From: Tetradesmus obliquus
Lineage: Eukaryota; Chlorophyta; Chlorophyceae; Sphaeropleales; Scenedesmaceae
DNA: 64,000 nt
Reading direction: 5' to 3'
Assembly (NCBI GenBank): GCA_030272155.1
Contig: CP126196.1
Coordinates: 3,844,001 to 3,908,000 of the forward strand
Translations under genes and position numbers: made by a program
Shown here: piece after piece, positions 1 to 24,593 of the stretch
How positions within the stretch are numbered: position 1 is the first letter of the stretch
How the letters are laid out: each line of letters opens with the position of its first letter
Notes under the pieces: generated by a model
Database searches by the model: none
What the model was told of the DNA's origin: nothing
What the model saw: only the letters and a program-made list of their open reading frames with translations

Positions 1-1128
1 CTGCAGTTGCTGAGGCGTCCGTGTTATCACGTGAGACTTGATGTCTGTTTTGATTACGCAGCTGGGGCAGCAGGGGCGCCTGCAAGCCCGGATCCTGCTC
101 TGCTGCTGATTGAGGCGCCATAGCAGCAGCACTACAGAACACGCTAGAGTGGCAGCTCTCTCGGGGGCGGTCGAGACGAACAAGAACGCTAATGTTTTGA
201 ATGAAAATAAATTGCAGATTGAGGTTCGCTGTTTGGCAGGCTGTCGAGAAAGGCGCCGATCGCAGACTTCGGATCCGTCCTTGGCTTCGCAATGTAAATC
301 GAGAATTGCTTCAGAAGTAAAGCATAGTCTCGATGGTTTCCGCACCGTGGCAGGTCAAATCCAGCACTGCACGTACTAGCCATGTGACTTGCTGACTGTG
401 CCATGCCTCTTCCTTTCATGCGCTCTGGGTTGGTGCCAACTGGCATCCTGAACACAACACCAAAAACATCAAAGCACAATTCACGTTGCAGCCTGACAGG
501 GGTAGCAAGAGCCATGGTGCTTCTCAACAGTACTGGCTGAACACCGTTGTTCCTGGTGACCAAGCGCTTGGTGGCCAGTGGCACTGGCCAAGCTCGATGT
601 GCCATGTCTGTGCTAGGAGCTGCGAGCTACTTACATCAGGTTTCAGAAGGTAGAAAATCTCTTCGCTTGAAAATGCCTCTACCCCTTACCAAAGCTCGTT
701 GTGCCACAGCAGCACATAATGTGCACACTGTCGTTGCCTGCCGGCAGCACAACCTGATGCTGAGGCGCAATACAAAAGGAGAACTGCTGACAGAAAGCAT
801 CCGATTTCTGTATCACGAGTAACTTCCTGCTGTGTGTGGTGGATAAGGTAACGATACACTCGGAAGAATCGTAGAATCTTCTCACTCAGCTTGAACATGC
901 TGTAACAACTCCTGCGCAAACCAAGGTACACATCATACCGCATTGATCCATGCTTGACGTGTGCTTTAGATGCGTGTGCAATACGACAAGCTACAACACA
1001 GCCACAAGGAATCTCGTCCGAGCACAGCTTATCCCACCTGCTGCTGAACCGTGATGCCATTATCAAACATCTTTTAACACTAACACCTCAAAACAACTCA
1101 AACAGCCCCGCCCTGCTCTTGAGGGAGC
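1..1128. other. Region upstream of the P-type ATPase gene
   Basis: No convincing coding exon is visible on either strand. Open frames here are short, begin mostly at non-ATG codons and resemble no family I recognise. The stretch probably holds the promoter and 5' UTR of the ATPase that starts at 1129. No TATA-like or other core element could be assigned with confidence. Confidence 0.4.
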
Positions 1129-14372
<13,244 letters not shown>

Positions 14373-14974
14373 AGCGATGACGCAGTGATGACATAGCCAG
14401 CAGGCACTTCAGCGATGGCAGATGCCGGGCTGACATGTGGCAGCTGCCGTCTGCAGTGCAGTGCAAGTGGGTATGGGGCAGCATCAAGCTGGTACCTGCT
14501 CAGCAGCGCTGATCTGTCAAGCAGCAGGAGCGCGGGGAGAGCAACCGATGACAGACATAGCCAACACGCAGTCCAAAGGTGGCAGATGTCATGCGTGCCA
14601 GTGAAGCAGTGCTAAAAGACTGCTCAGTGTCATACTGTTGTTGACAACGCGTGCAACCCTCACTCGGCATATGTTGCTTTCTTTGCTTTGTAGTGCTGGC
14701 TGCAGCACCGGTGAAGCTGCTATACCCAGCATGCTCCACTCAAAACAAAGTTGAAATCTGCGCATGGGTCGTATGTTGTGCTTTGTTCTGCTCTGACCAT
14801 TTGTTAAGGCATCAGTTGGCCACGGCCTGCTTGGCTGGCAGCTGCACATTTGTGTACACTTTTTTGTACCTGTTCTGTTACGTTCTGTTTTGTTATGTTC
14901 AGTTATGATCCGTATTGGTACGGATGAATGCACTGCTTCGACATGTAGCACATGTGCTGCCTCAGCATCAGTTT

Positions 14975-14979
14975 TGTAA
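14975..14979 (+). promoter_or_regulatory. Candidate TGTAA poly(A) signal
   Basis: TGTAA is the common polyadenylation signal of chlorophycean algae. This is a candidate downstream of the ATPase stop, about 600 bases after it. The motif is short and could be chance. Confidence 0.35.
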
Positions 14980-15132
14980 CGTTTGGGTTGCTCCACCCAC
15001 GTGTGAGGCGCCCGCATGGCTGATGTCACGGTGGTCAGCGCCTGATGTTTTTTTGTCACGCATAGGCATGGCTTGTTTTCAACACCAGGGACGCGCTGCA
15101 TACTTTGCAACCGGTTGACCGTTGCATACATA

Positions 15133-15176
15133 CATACATTACTTTACATGCTCCACTCAACGAGGAGTGAGAACCA
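15133..15176 (-). mobile_element. Fragment matching the 3' end of the insert at 19.6-19.9 kb
   Basis: Read on the minus strand, this stretch contains CCTCGTTGAGTGGAGCATGT followed by a short TGTAA/TATG-type tail. The same roughly 30-base block closes the insertion in the haloperoxidase gene. Two copies of one 3' end in opposite orientations, each followed by a simple-repeat tail, fit a non-LTR retroelement family. No coding part is visible here. Confidence 0.5.
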
Positions 15177-16056
15177 GTTGCAGAGTGTGAGGCCAGCACG
15201 TTTTTAAAAATTTGTATCACACGGCTGGAACACAGCCCGTTTTTGAGCATATGGCAGGCTCCTCTGGCAAACATTGCCACCCCTGCAGATGCCAAGGGAT
15301 TCTCATGCGCAGCCTGCGGCCAGCAATGCATTGAATTTGGCACCTTGCACACTTGCACTCAGATGGCTTTGACAGCTTTGTCAGTTCAAGTCAGTCAATT
15401 CATGTCGCCTCGGTTCCGGCACTAGCCCACCTGTTATCCGTGTGCTCCACGCGGGATGTAAAAAAACCAATCAACACACCCAGTGAGGCCCGAGGCTGAA
15501 TGTGTAGCACACGCAATGCATGGTGGGACAGCTGCAGCTGGCCGTCTGGCTGTTTTGGCCACAGCATGGAGCCATGTCATGGGTAACATGATGTAGCATG
15601 GAGCCATGTCTGCTGCAGCACTGCGCCGCGTTTAGTGCCGGAGCGCTGTTCTGCGGCTGATGTAATACCATTTGTTTGTTGCTGTTGTTCCTCTCACTTC
15701 GTCCTTGGCATCAATATCTCCAGTACTGCGCTGTCAGCACGTGGCAAGATCTCAGTAATACAGATTTGCTGTACAACTGCGCAATCACGTAAACCTCGCG
15801 ACAGCACGCCACAGCACCTCGGCTGCCGTGCAAACCTAATAAGCTGTACTTCTGAATATATTCGAATACTGTTGGGTTACACAAGGTTTGTCGCGGGACC
15901 GAGGTGCCTGTCGTGGCCGTCCAACAACGAAGGCCGACTGCAGGTGCGAGTGCACGGCAGGACTTGGACACCCCACCAGCATAATTATAAATCTTTTTGA
16001 TCATTCCAGCAGACTTGAGCTTCCTGATAGTTTGCAGTAGCGTTTAAATAGCTAGC

Positions 16057-16590
16057 ATGGCTCAACGCGGGAGACACCACTCAATGTCGGGTTGCCGTGG
16101 TGCACAGGCAGTTCTCATAGCATTAGCAGTGCTTGCCTATGGAAGCTCGGCAGCAAATGCTATGGCCAATGTGGCTCAATCTGCCGTGGGCAGGCCACCC
16201 TCCAAGGGCTGTGATCCATGTAAGCAGTCACAACCAAAGCACCTTGGTAACTGCTGGCTGGCTGCTTGCGGGAACAGTGCACATGCCAACCTGTGAAGCT
16301 GCCAGGTTCATTCCTGATAGTGCTGCTGCTATGACCGCACTCTGCACTGCATCACAATGTGCAATGCAGTCCCAGGCCGACAACCGCTGTGGAGTGTTTG
16401 AGTTCATCCTTGTCATGCTGCACATGCATGCGCATCACACTGACAAGCTGCGGCTGCTGCCTGGGCAGGCCTGCCACAAACTCCTCAAGCACACATGAGC
16501 ACTGGTTCAGCCGTTCTAACATTTTCAGCTCCACCATCACCAGTCACCTCATCATCGCTGTGTCATAAAGCACATGCACTTACAAGCACA

Positions 16591-16644
<54 letters not shown>

Positions 16645-18175
16645 GCCGCTGCTGCTGCCCCCAGGGGACCCCCTCAAGCCCACCACGCGCTCCCTGGATG
16701 ACCCCCCGCCGCTGGTGATGCTGCACATGCTGACCAGCCATGTGGTGCCTGCTGAGCGAGCACTGGAGACGCCTGTGCAGTTCTCCTTTGTGTACCTGAT
16801 GCACAGCTCATGGTGAGGACATTTATGTTATCTTGACATGCATGTGGTGCCTGCGGAGAGAGGGCCCAGGAGACGCCTGTGCAGTTCTTCTTTGTGTACC
16901 TCATGCACAGCTCATGGTGAGCAGCTCTACCTTTGTTGTACTGCATGCGCTATCTCAGTGGGACAAGTCATTCCAGCATTCACTGCGGTCACAAAGACTA
17001 CTTGCAAGATGAAGTTTCTCGTCAACAGCTTCTGGTGAGCAAGTGTTTCAAACATTCTTTTGTGAGGCCCTCGTGCATGGCTGTTGGTGAGCTGCTGCGG
17101 TTGGCTATGCACAGCTGCTGCGAACGCTTGTGCAGCTCTGCTGCATCACTTGCTCTTGTTGCTGTCCTGTGCCTGGATGTGTGTAGGTGGGACGCGCTCG
17201 CACCATTCAACGACACAGCCAAGACCATCATGCCAGCAGCAACCCTCCCCCGGCAACCCCCAACGGCCCGCACCAACTGCTTGATCCAGCACAACATACA
17301 AAACATACCCTTCAAAATCCTGCTTTTTCACTTCATTGTTTTACGTAGGTGGGACGCTCTGGTGCCATTCAACGACACAGCCAAAACCATTCTGCCAGCA
17401 GCCACCCTCCCCCGGCAACCTCCAACGGCCCGCACCAACGCAAACATGAACACGGTGTGGATGTTCACGCTGCTGCGGCTGTGCGAGTGGTTTCTTCCCG
17501 CCGCAGTTCCCGGTGTGAGGAGCTTCATGGTGAAGTTTACGCTTGATCCAAACTTCACGGCGAAGGACACCGGGAACATGTCGGGCATGGGGAACTATGT
17601 TGCAGACGTGTGGATCAAGCATGCTCTGCAGGTGAGCTGTGTGCTGTCAAGTTTGCTTTTTGCATGCATGCGGTGCCAGTGCATCATGGCTGCAATTGCA
17701 GGACAGCTTTGAAACATGTCGGCTCAGCAGACAGCTTGAGCAGCGTTGTTGCTTAGGTATCACCACTTGCTGCTGCTGCTGCTGCTACTGCTGCTTGTGC
17801 CGGGCCCATATAATGTTACCTGCAAGGATCAACAACACATTAGCCTGAGCCGCGGCGGCTCAGCAGAGCAAGTCTTTAGCTGTGCAACTACTGCGGCGTC
17901 TGATACATCATAGATCAGCTTCCGCTCGGCTGACGTGAAATGCACCTTGCTGTTGCAACTGCAGGACAGCCTGAACCGTGAAAGCTGTGCATAGCATGCA
18001 TTCAACCCCTGCAACATGTATTCATTGCTCAAACAACCCCAACTGCTGACTGTTCATCCAACGCATGGTGCGGTTGCAACAGGATGGCCTGAACCGTGAT
18101 GGCTCTGCAGAGTACGCCTTCCACTCAACTGAACGTAGTAACCATCCATTGCTGCTGCTGCTGCTGTTGGTGCTG

Positions 18176-18218
<43 letters not shown>

Positions 18219-21052
18219 TCCTGCTGCTGCTGCTGCTGCTGCTGCCGCCGCCGCCGCCGCCGGTATGGTGTCACACGCAGGACGGCCTGAACCGTGATGG
18301 TTCTGCAGAGCACGCATTCAACCGCGCCAACTACAGCGACTATGGACCTGATCTGTTCATCCCTGCAAATGACGCCTTCACGCTGCGCAACCCAACAAAG
18401 TGGCAGCCGCTGCTGGAGACAAACGAGCTGGGGTGAGTTGAAACAGATGATAGCAGCCGCACTTAAAGCTTGCAGCTTGTCGAACACCAGCTGCAGCAGC
18501 AGCATTACGTGTGCATGCAGCTGCGCAACCCGACAAAGTGGCAGCCGCTGCTGGAGACAAACGAGCTGGGGTGAGTGCGAACAGTCGATGGCAGCCGCGC
18601 TTGAGCTTTGCAACTTGTAGGACATCAGCTGCAGCAGGCACAAACCTTGCGCATGCAGCTGCGCAACCCGACAAAGTGGCAGTTGCTGCTGGAGACGTAC
18701 GAGCCGGGTCGAGCTGCAGCCATGAGTATACCTTCACCATGATGCCATGAGTCTGGCTACGTGTTTGCTGGCAGCCATACATACCACCCTGAAAGGTAGA
18801 AGACATAAACAAAAGCAGCCTTCCTAGCTTGTCATGTAGCAATGCCGGCCTTTAAGACTGTGCGCCGCAGGTACGTCTTAGCGGAGCACCACATCATGCC
18901 CCAAAAAGTGTGTTCCCAGAGCTTTGCGCTTGGACCTGACAGGTACAGTTCTCATACATTGCCATGCGCTGTTGATCTGGATAATGGTGCTGCAGGTACT
19001 TCTTCATTCAGCACCACATCACAAACCAGATCAGGCATGCCAGGCCCTTTTTGCTGGGGCCTGACAGGCAAATTCATTTTCCACAACTATGATGTTGATG
19101 CTGGTGTTGCAGGTACTTCTTCATTCAGCACCACATCACACCCCAGATCAGGCATGCCAAGGGCTTTTCCCTCGGCCCTGACGGCGGCGCTGCCTACACT
19201 GTTGCTTCAATGTATCCTGAGGAGGGAGGCAGCCCCAGCGGGGCAACACTGAACCTGATGAGGAACCAGACTGATGAGGTGAGCAGATCTAGAGAAATCT
19301 ATCTGGCATCATGATTATTTGTTGGAATTAGTAGAGCACAGGCCTGATTTCTCTTGAGGAAGGCGGCAGCCCCAGCGGGGCAACACTGAACCTGATGAGG
19401 AACCGGACTAATGAGGTGAGCAGATTTAGGAGAAGTACTCCGGCATCATGATTAGTTAATGAAATAAGTAGAGCACAGGCCTGCTTTCTCCTGAGGAAGG
19501 CGGCAGCCCCAGCGGGGCAACACTGAACCAGACTGATGAGGTGAGCAGATCTAGAGAAATCTATCTGGCATCCTGACTATTTGTTGCCAGAGAGTAGAGC
19601 ACAGGCCTCTGCTTTTTGTCCGAGGAGGGCGGTAGTCCCAGTCAGGCTATCTGATGCGGTGTCACCCGGACACTGATCCTGAGGTCCTTCTGTCCTGTCA
19701 GGCTATTGCTCAAGTTATTGATGATGCTGATGAGTTTCTTTCTGCGATCTCTTCTGACGGTTGGGATGATGATAAGTTGTTCTTCGATGTTTCCTCCCCC
19801 TATGAGCCTCTCGTTGGCTCCTGACTGGGGTTCCCACTCCTCGTTGAGTGGAGCATGTAATGTAATGTAATGTAATGTAATGCAACACTGAACCTGATGA
19901 GGAACCAGACTGACGAGGTGCGAGCAGGGCACGGCGCCAGGCATTGCAGCAATCCACACCAGAAACAGCCTGCTCTTGTGCTTGATTATATATTTATGAA
20001 GCAGCTTACAATGCAGCATGCACAGCAATCTGCAGCACTGCTACGGCAGCCATAGACAGGCATGTGCTCAACCTGCTCTGCACCAAGTGACACACGGGAC
20101 GGACAATGTGACATGCTCTGTGCGTGTACCTTACATCACCAAGTTAAATCACAATCTTCTGCTACCGTCCAAGTGCACCTGCTGGTGCTCTGTGCAGCAA
20201 TGCTAGTGACACATGCATATGCTCTTCACTGCAGGTGCTGGCGGCTTCTGCTACACTGACAGACACCCAGAAGATGCGTGCAGAGTGGTTCGATGACAAG
20301 CTGATCTCCCTTGCCCCTGTGGCTTTCTGGCTGGCCATAGTCAACAGATGGGACACGCACACTCTGCTGGGAGCGACACTGGCCATGTGAGTGGCACAAG
20401 CATGCCTGTACAGACGCAGATCAATTTGCAATTATTTTAGTCTCAATGGAACTATGTTCAGCTGGCCATAGTCAACAGATGGGACACGCACACACTGCTG
20501 GGAGCGACACTGGCCATGTGAGTGGTGCAAAACAGTGCTACTGTTGAGATGTAGTTGACCCTCAAGGTGCTACTGGCTTTCTGGCTGGCCGCACTCAGCA
20601 GATGGGACACGCACGCACGCTGCTGGGGGCGGCTTTGGCCGTGTGAGAGGTAAAAAACAGTGGGCCGTTGACTAAATTCACTACTGTTGAAGTTCAGTTA
20701 GCCCTCAAAGTGTGATTGGCTTTCAGGCTGGCCATAGTCAAATGATTCAATTCAGGCTAGCCATAGTCAATTGATTCAATTCAGGCTGGCCACAGTCAAT
20801 TGATTCAATTCAGGCTGGCCATAGTCAATTGTTGCAACAAATGGGACACATGTGTACGCACACGCTGCTGGGGGCGACACTAACTATGTGAGTGGCACAA
20901 GAATGCCTGCAAAAATGCAGATCTAAATTGAAACTATATGTTCAGCTGGCCTGAACAGATGGGACACGCACACGCTGCCGGGAGCGACACTGGCCATGTG
21001 AGCAACGGGCGGTGGGCAGTCCACAGCACTGTGCGCACACTGTCAAGCAGGG

Positions 21053-21095
<43 letters not shown>

Positions 21096-23706
21096 CGCTG
21101 CTGCTGCTGCTGCTGCTGCTGTACAGCACGAGCTTTGCCCTGTAGATTTGTGGCACCGTCTCTTTGTTTTGTGTCGCAGTGCGCGCTATACCTGAGACAA
21201 TGCCTCAAGACAAGCTTGGGCCAACATTGCTGCCGTCTCTGTCGCTGCTCTCCTGATCTTGCAGGAACTGCGTGTATGATGCCACCATTGTCTCTTGGAG
21301 GGAGAAGCTCCGCCACAACGGTGCGTGCTGCAGCAGCTGTTGCGTGTTGATGCTGTTGCAGCATGGTACAGCCAACCGCAGCAAAATAGCATCGCAGCAC
21401 AGCCAGTCGCTCAGCCCGATAGCACAGCAGTAAATAAGAGGCTGCATGTCATGCATGAGGGGGCACTCGGTTTCAACACTACAGCAGTCAACTGACAGCT
21501 TGCTGCGCCTGTCCTGCCTCCTGCCCTGTTTGATAATGTCTGCATGTTGTTGTGCGCAGCTGTGCGGCCGGTGTCGCTGGTGAGACACTTCTACGGCAAC
21601 ACCACAGTGAAGGCCTACGCTGGCAGGTGAGGGTGGTGGTGTTTGAGTCAGAAGGAGGTTTAGCCAATGACTTGTTTGACATGAGCACCAGACCAAGAGG
21701 GTGACGCATCCAGGGGCAGTGTTGCACTGCATGCGACCGTTATGTACATCGATGCCACTGCCAAGTGCAGCGCTGCTGCACTGCTGGCACTGCTGTGAAC
21801 AGCAAATGCTGTTCACAATGATGTTGAACTGCTGCACATGGCAGTGGCGGCAAACAGCATGAAGCAGCTGCATTCAATGTGACGCATTGCAGCTGTAGCC
21901 AGTTCTGCTACTTGTGCACCCTCCAGTCTTCTGCTAAGATACTTGCTTGCGCTGACTCTCTGGTCTCCGGCCGCTGCACTGATATTATCTTTGTGCAGGT
22001 CCGCAGGCACGCAGGACATCAAGGGTAGCCAGTGGAACAGCTACATACGCACCATGCCACACGCAGGTGAGGCATGCTCATACACGCTTTCAAGATACCC
22101 TGAGCTTGACAGTTACACGTACAGCTCCCGAAAACCATCTACAGCTGCAGCTGCTGCTCTGCATGCCGCTTGCTAGACTGCTGAGGCGCTGCCGCGTGAC
22201 AGCCAGCATATGCTGTGTGCAGCCTATGGCAAGTGTGCGCAGCGCTTCCTCAACTCTGGCGCCCTCCCGCCCCACATCAATGTGCTTCTTCTTCTTCTTC
22301 TTCTTCTTCTTCTTCTTCTTCTTCTTCTTCTTCTTCTTCTTCTTCTTCTTCTTCTTCTTCTTCTTCTTCTTCTTCTTCTTCTTCTTCTTCTTCTTCTTCT
22401 TCTTCTTCTTCTTCTTCTTCTTCTGCTTCTGCTTCTGCTTCTGCTGCTGCCCTGTAGAGTACCCGAGTGGAACTTCCTCTGTCTGTGCAGCCTACGGCGA
22501 GTTCATGCGGCCCTTCCTCATCTCCTTCAACAAAACCGAAAATAAGTCAATCAACCACTCTGCTGCTGCTGCTGCTGCTGGTGCTGCTGCTGCTGCCGCC
22601 ACTGCTGCTGCTGCCACTGCTGCTGCCGCTGCTGCTGCTGCTGCACTGCTACCTTGCAGAGTACCCGAGCGGCACCTCCTCCGTGTGTGCAGCCTATGGC
22701 GAGTTCATGCGCCGCTTGCAGACCGGTGTGCAAGCAAGTGAAACACAACAAGATGAACATGCCTTCTTGCTGCTGCTGCTGCTGCTGATGATGATGCTGA
22801 TGCTGCTTGTTTTGCCTGCTGCCTCACAGAGTACCCGAGCGGCACTTCCGGTGTCTGTGCAGCCTACGGCGAGTTCATGCGGCGCTTCCTCATCTCCTTC
22901 AACAAAACCGAAAATAAGTCAATCAACCACTCTGCTGCTGCTGCTGCTGCTGGTGCTGCTGCTGCTGCCGCTGCTGCTGCTGCTGCTGCTGCTGCTGCAC
23001 TGCTACCTTGCAGAGTACCCGAGCGGCACCTCCTCCGTGTGTGCAGCCTATGGCGAGTTCATGCACCGCTTGCAGACCGGTGTGCAAGCAAGTGAAACAC
23101 AACAAGATAAACATGCCTTCTTGCTGCTGCTGCTGCTGCTGCTGCTGCTGATGCTGCTTGTTTTGCCTGCTGCCTCACAGAGTACCCGAGCGGCACTTCC
23201 GGTGTCTGTGCAGCCTACGGCGAGTTCATGCGGCGCTTCCTCAACTCTATCAAACAACCCAACAAGAATGGCACCAAACCTGTTGCTGCTGCTGCTGCTG
23301 CTGCTGATGCTGCTGCAGAGCACCCAAGCGGCACCTCCTCTGTTTGTGCAGCCTACGGCGAGTTCATGCAGCGCTTCCTCAACTCCATCAACAAAACCGA
23401 AAATAAGTCAATCAACCACTCTGCTGCTGCTGCTGCTGCTGCTGCTGATGCTGATGCTGCTTGTTTTGCCTGCTGCCTCACAGAGTACCCGAGCGGCACT
23501 TCCGGTGTCTGTGCAGCCTACGGCGAGTTCATGCGGCGCTTCCTCAACTCTATCAAACAACCCAACAAGAATGGCACCAAACCTGTTGCTGCTGCTGCTG
23601 CTGCTGATGCTGCTGCAGAGCACCCAAGCGGCACCTCCTCTGTTTGTGCAGCCTACGGCGAGTTCATGCAGCGCTTCCTCAACTCCATCAACAAAACCGA
23701 AAATGG

Positions 23707-23757
<51 letters not shown>

Positions 23758-24003
23758 GCTGCTACCTTGCAGAGTACCCGAGCGGCACTTCCGGTGTCTG
23801 TGCAGCTTATGGCGAGTTCATGCTGCGCTTCCTCATCTCTATCGAATAACCCAACAAAAATGGCATCAAACCTGTTGCTGCTGCTGCTGCTGCCGCTGCT
23901 GCAGAGTACCCGAGCGGCACTTCCGGTGTCTGTGCAGCCTACGGCGAGTTCATGCGGCGCTTCCTCAACTCTATCAAACAACCCAACAAGACTGGCACCA
24001 AAC

Positions 24004-24067
<64 letters not shown>

Positions 24068-24593
24068 AGAGTACCCAAGCGGCACCTCCTCTGTTTGTGC
24101 AGCCTACGGCGAGTTCATGCGGCGCTTCCTCAACTCCCTTAACAAACCGAAAATAAGTCAATCAACCACTCTGCTGCTGCTGCTGCTGCTGCTGCTGCGC
24201 TGCTACCTTGCAGAGTACCCGAGCGGCACTTCCGGTGTCTGTGCAGCTTATGGCGAGTTCATGCGGCGCTTCCTCAACTCCAACTCCTTCCAGCCCCCAA
24301 TCAACGTCCTCCTCAAAAAGGGCTGCAGCAGGCGGGAGCCAGGGCTCGCACCGGCACAAGACATACCTATGGTGCTCAGCAGCATCGATGAGATGGTGCA
24401 GATGTGTGGCCTGTCTCGGCTGCATGCCGGCGTGCATTTCAAGCCGAGTATTACGGCGGGTGCAGCGCTAGGCAAGCCGATTGGGGAGAAGTGCTTTGCG
24501 CGGTACCGGGAGGTTGCTGGGGTGGGGGATGGGCTTGCTAAGGGGGCTGCTGGTGAGGTTGGGGGCGGGGCAAAACCAGGAGTGGCCGGGTGA
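16057..24593 (+). CDS. Secreted PAP2/vanadium haloperoxidase-like protein, 10 exons, 544 aa
   Basis: Member of the PAP2/vanadium-haloperoxidase helical-bundle superfamily, whose members bind vanadate or phosphate. Exons: 16057-16219, 16665-16812, 17349-17631, 18281-18432, 19113-19278, 20235-20386, 21265-21320, 21560-21626, 21999-22066, 24214-24593; all junctions keep frame. The N-terminus (about residues 1-35) is a signal peptide with the hydrophobic core AVLIALAVLAYG, so the protein should be secreted or vacuolar. The three superfamily motifs are in order: K369-x6-R376-P377 in a DATIVSWREKL context, PSGT at 421-424 in an EYPSG context, and S486-R487-x5-H493. The usual PSGH is PSGT here, so the acid-base histidine is replaced by Thr. 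H493, the position that ligates vanadate, is kept. The function could be a haloperoxidase, an acid-phosphatase-like enzyme or a non-catalytic relative. The last intron contains 11 partial copies of exon 10. Confidence 0.85.
17189..17285 (+). repeat. Upstream copy of haloperoxidase exon 3 start
   Basis: After GTGTGTAG the sequence repeats the first third of exon 3 (WDALAPFNDTAKTI...LPRQPPTARTN) and then diverges. The parent exon is 17349-17631. The acceptor and phase are kept, so it could be used as an alternative acceptor, but the copy has no clear donor. Confidence 0.85.
17960..18715 (+). repeat. Partial copies around haloperoxidase exon 4
   Basis: Copies of the exon 4 start (LNRDGSAE) occur at about 17963-17988 and 18083-18120 before the full exon at 18281-18432. 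After the exon, its 3' end (LRNPTKWQPLLETNELG) recurs at 18522-18571 with a GTGAGT donor and at 18661-18708 with a decayed donor. A long CTG/CCG run at 18151-18262 precedes the full exon. Confidence 0.8.
18870..19112 (+). repeat. Two copies of haloperoxidase exon 5 start
   Basis: 18871-18943 (related to YFFIQHHITPQIRHAKGFSL, heavily changed) and 19000-19070 (YFFIQHHIT, well preserved, acceptor GCTGCAG) precede the full exon 5 at 19113-19278. The intervening CATTGCC and GTTGATG segments are also related. Confidence 0.7.
19340..19920 (+). repeat. Three copies of haloperoxidase exon 5 end
   Basis: The 3' part of exon 5 (EEGGSPSGATLNLMRNQTDE) with its GTGAGC donor recurs at about 19355-19416 and 19494-19542, the latter lacking the codons for NLMRN. 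It recurs a third time at 19620-19918, interrupted by a roughly 240-bp insertion. The introns between copies (TAGAGCACAGGCCTG) are repeated as well, giving a period near 145 bp. Confidence 0.85.
19643..19881 (+). mobile_element. 5'-truncated non-LTR (LINE-like) retroelement insertion
   Basis: About 240 bp interrupts the third downstream copy of exon 5, between the codons SPS and ATLN. It has an open frame of about 50 codons on the plus strand (PDTDPEVLLS to PYEPLVGS) ending in TGA at 19822-19824. Its T-rich third positions are unlike those of the host exons. A short 3' UTR follows, then a (TGTAA)4-type tail. A 3'-anchored fragment with a C-terminal ORF end and a simple-repeat tail is typical of 5'-truncated LINEs. 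The protein fragment is too short to name a clade. Confidence 0.6.
20440..21010 (+). repeat. Array of haloperoxidase exon 6 end copies
   Basis: The 3' part of exon 6 (FWLAIVNRWDTHTLLGATLAM plus donor) is repeated at about 20460-20522, 20577-20646, 20845-20892 and 20945-21002. Between them, 20722-20832 holds four units of about 29 bp (GGCTGGCCATAGTCAATTGA core) that derive from the LAIVN-coding part of the same exon. The parent exon is 20235-20386. Confidence 0.85.
22285..22423 (+). repeat. (CTT)n microsatellite, about 46 units
   Basis: An uninterrupted CTT run that turns into CTGCTT and then CTGCTG just before the first exon 10 copy at 22458. It lies in the last haloperoxidase intron. It is the only long CTT run in a window otherwise dominated by CTG, and it supplies a very long polypyrimidine-type tract on the sense strand. 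Confidence 0.97.
22458..24213 (+). repeat. Eleven tandem partial copies of haloperoxidase exon 10
   Basis: In-phase starts after AG occur at 22458, 22660, 22830, 23014, 23181, 23319, 23484, 23619, 23773, 23905 and 24070, followed by the full exon at 24214. Each copy encodes E(Y/H)PSGTS(S/G)VCAAYGEFM and roughly ten more residues, then leads into a CTG run and the next acceptor. Spacing is 132-202 bp. Two linker types alternate: one ends in NKTENKSINHS, the other in KQPNKNGTKPV. A decayed relative (AAYGKCAQRFLNS) lies at 22216-22258. No copy has an evident donor. The PSGT motif is kept in all. Confidence 0.95.

Larger units (their letters stand above)
14373..16056. other. 3' UTR of ATPase and intergenic region
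   Basis: No coding exon recognised. The first part should be the ATPase 3' UTR. A retroelement-like 3' end lies near 15.15 kb on the minus strand. The last few hundred bases should hold the promoter of the haloperoxidase-like gene that starts at 16057. Confidence 0.45.

Noticed and set aside
22467-23849. A 460-codon plus-strand frame rich in Leu and Ser
   Set aside because: It reads the CTG runs and exon copies in the wrong frame; the true frame encodes PSGT segments. Its length comes from the triplet period.
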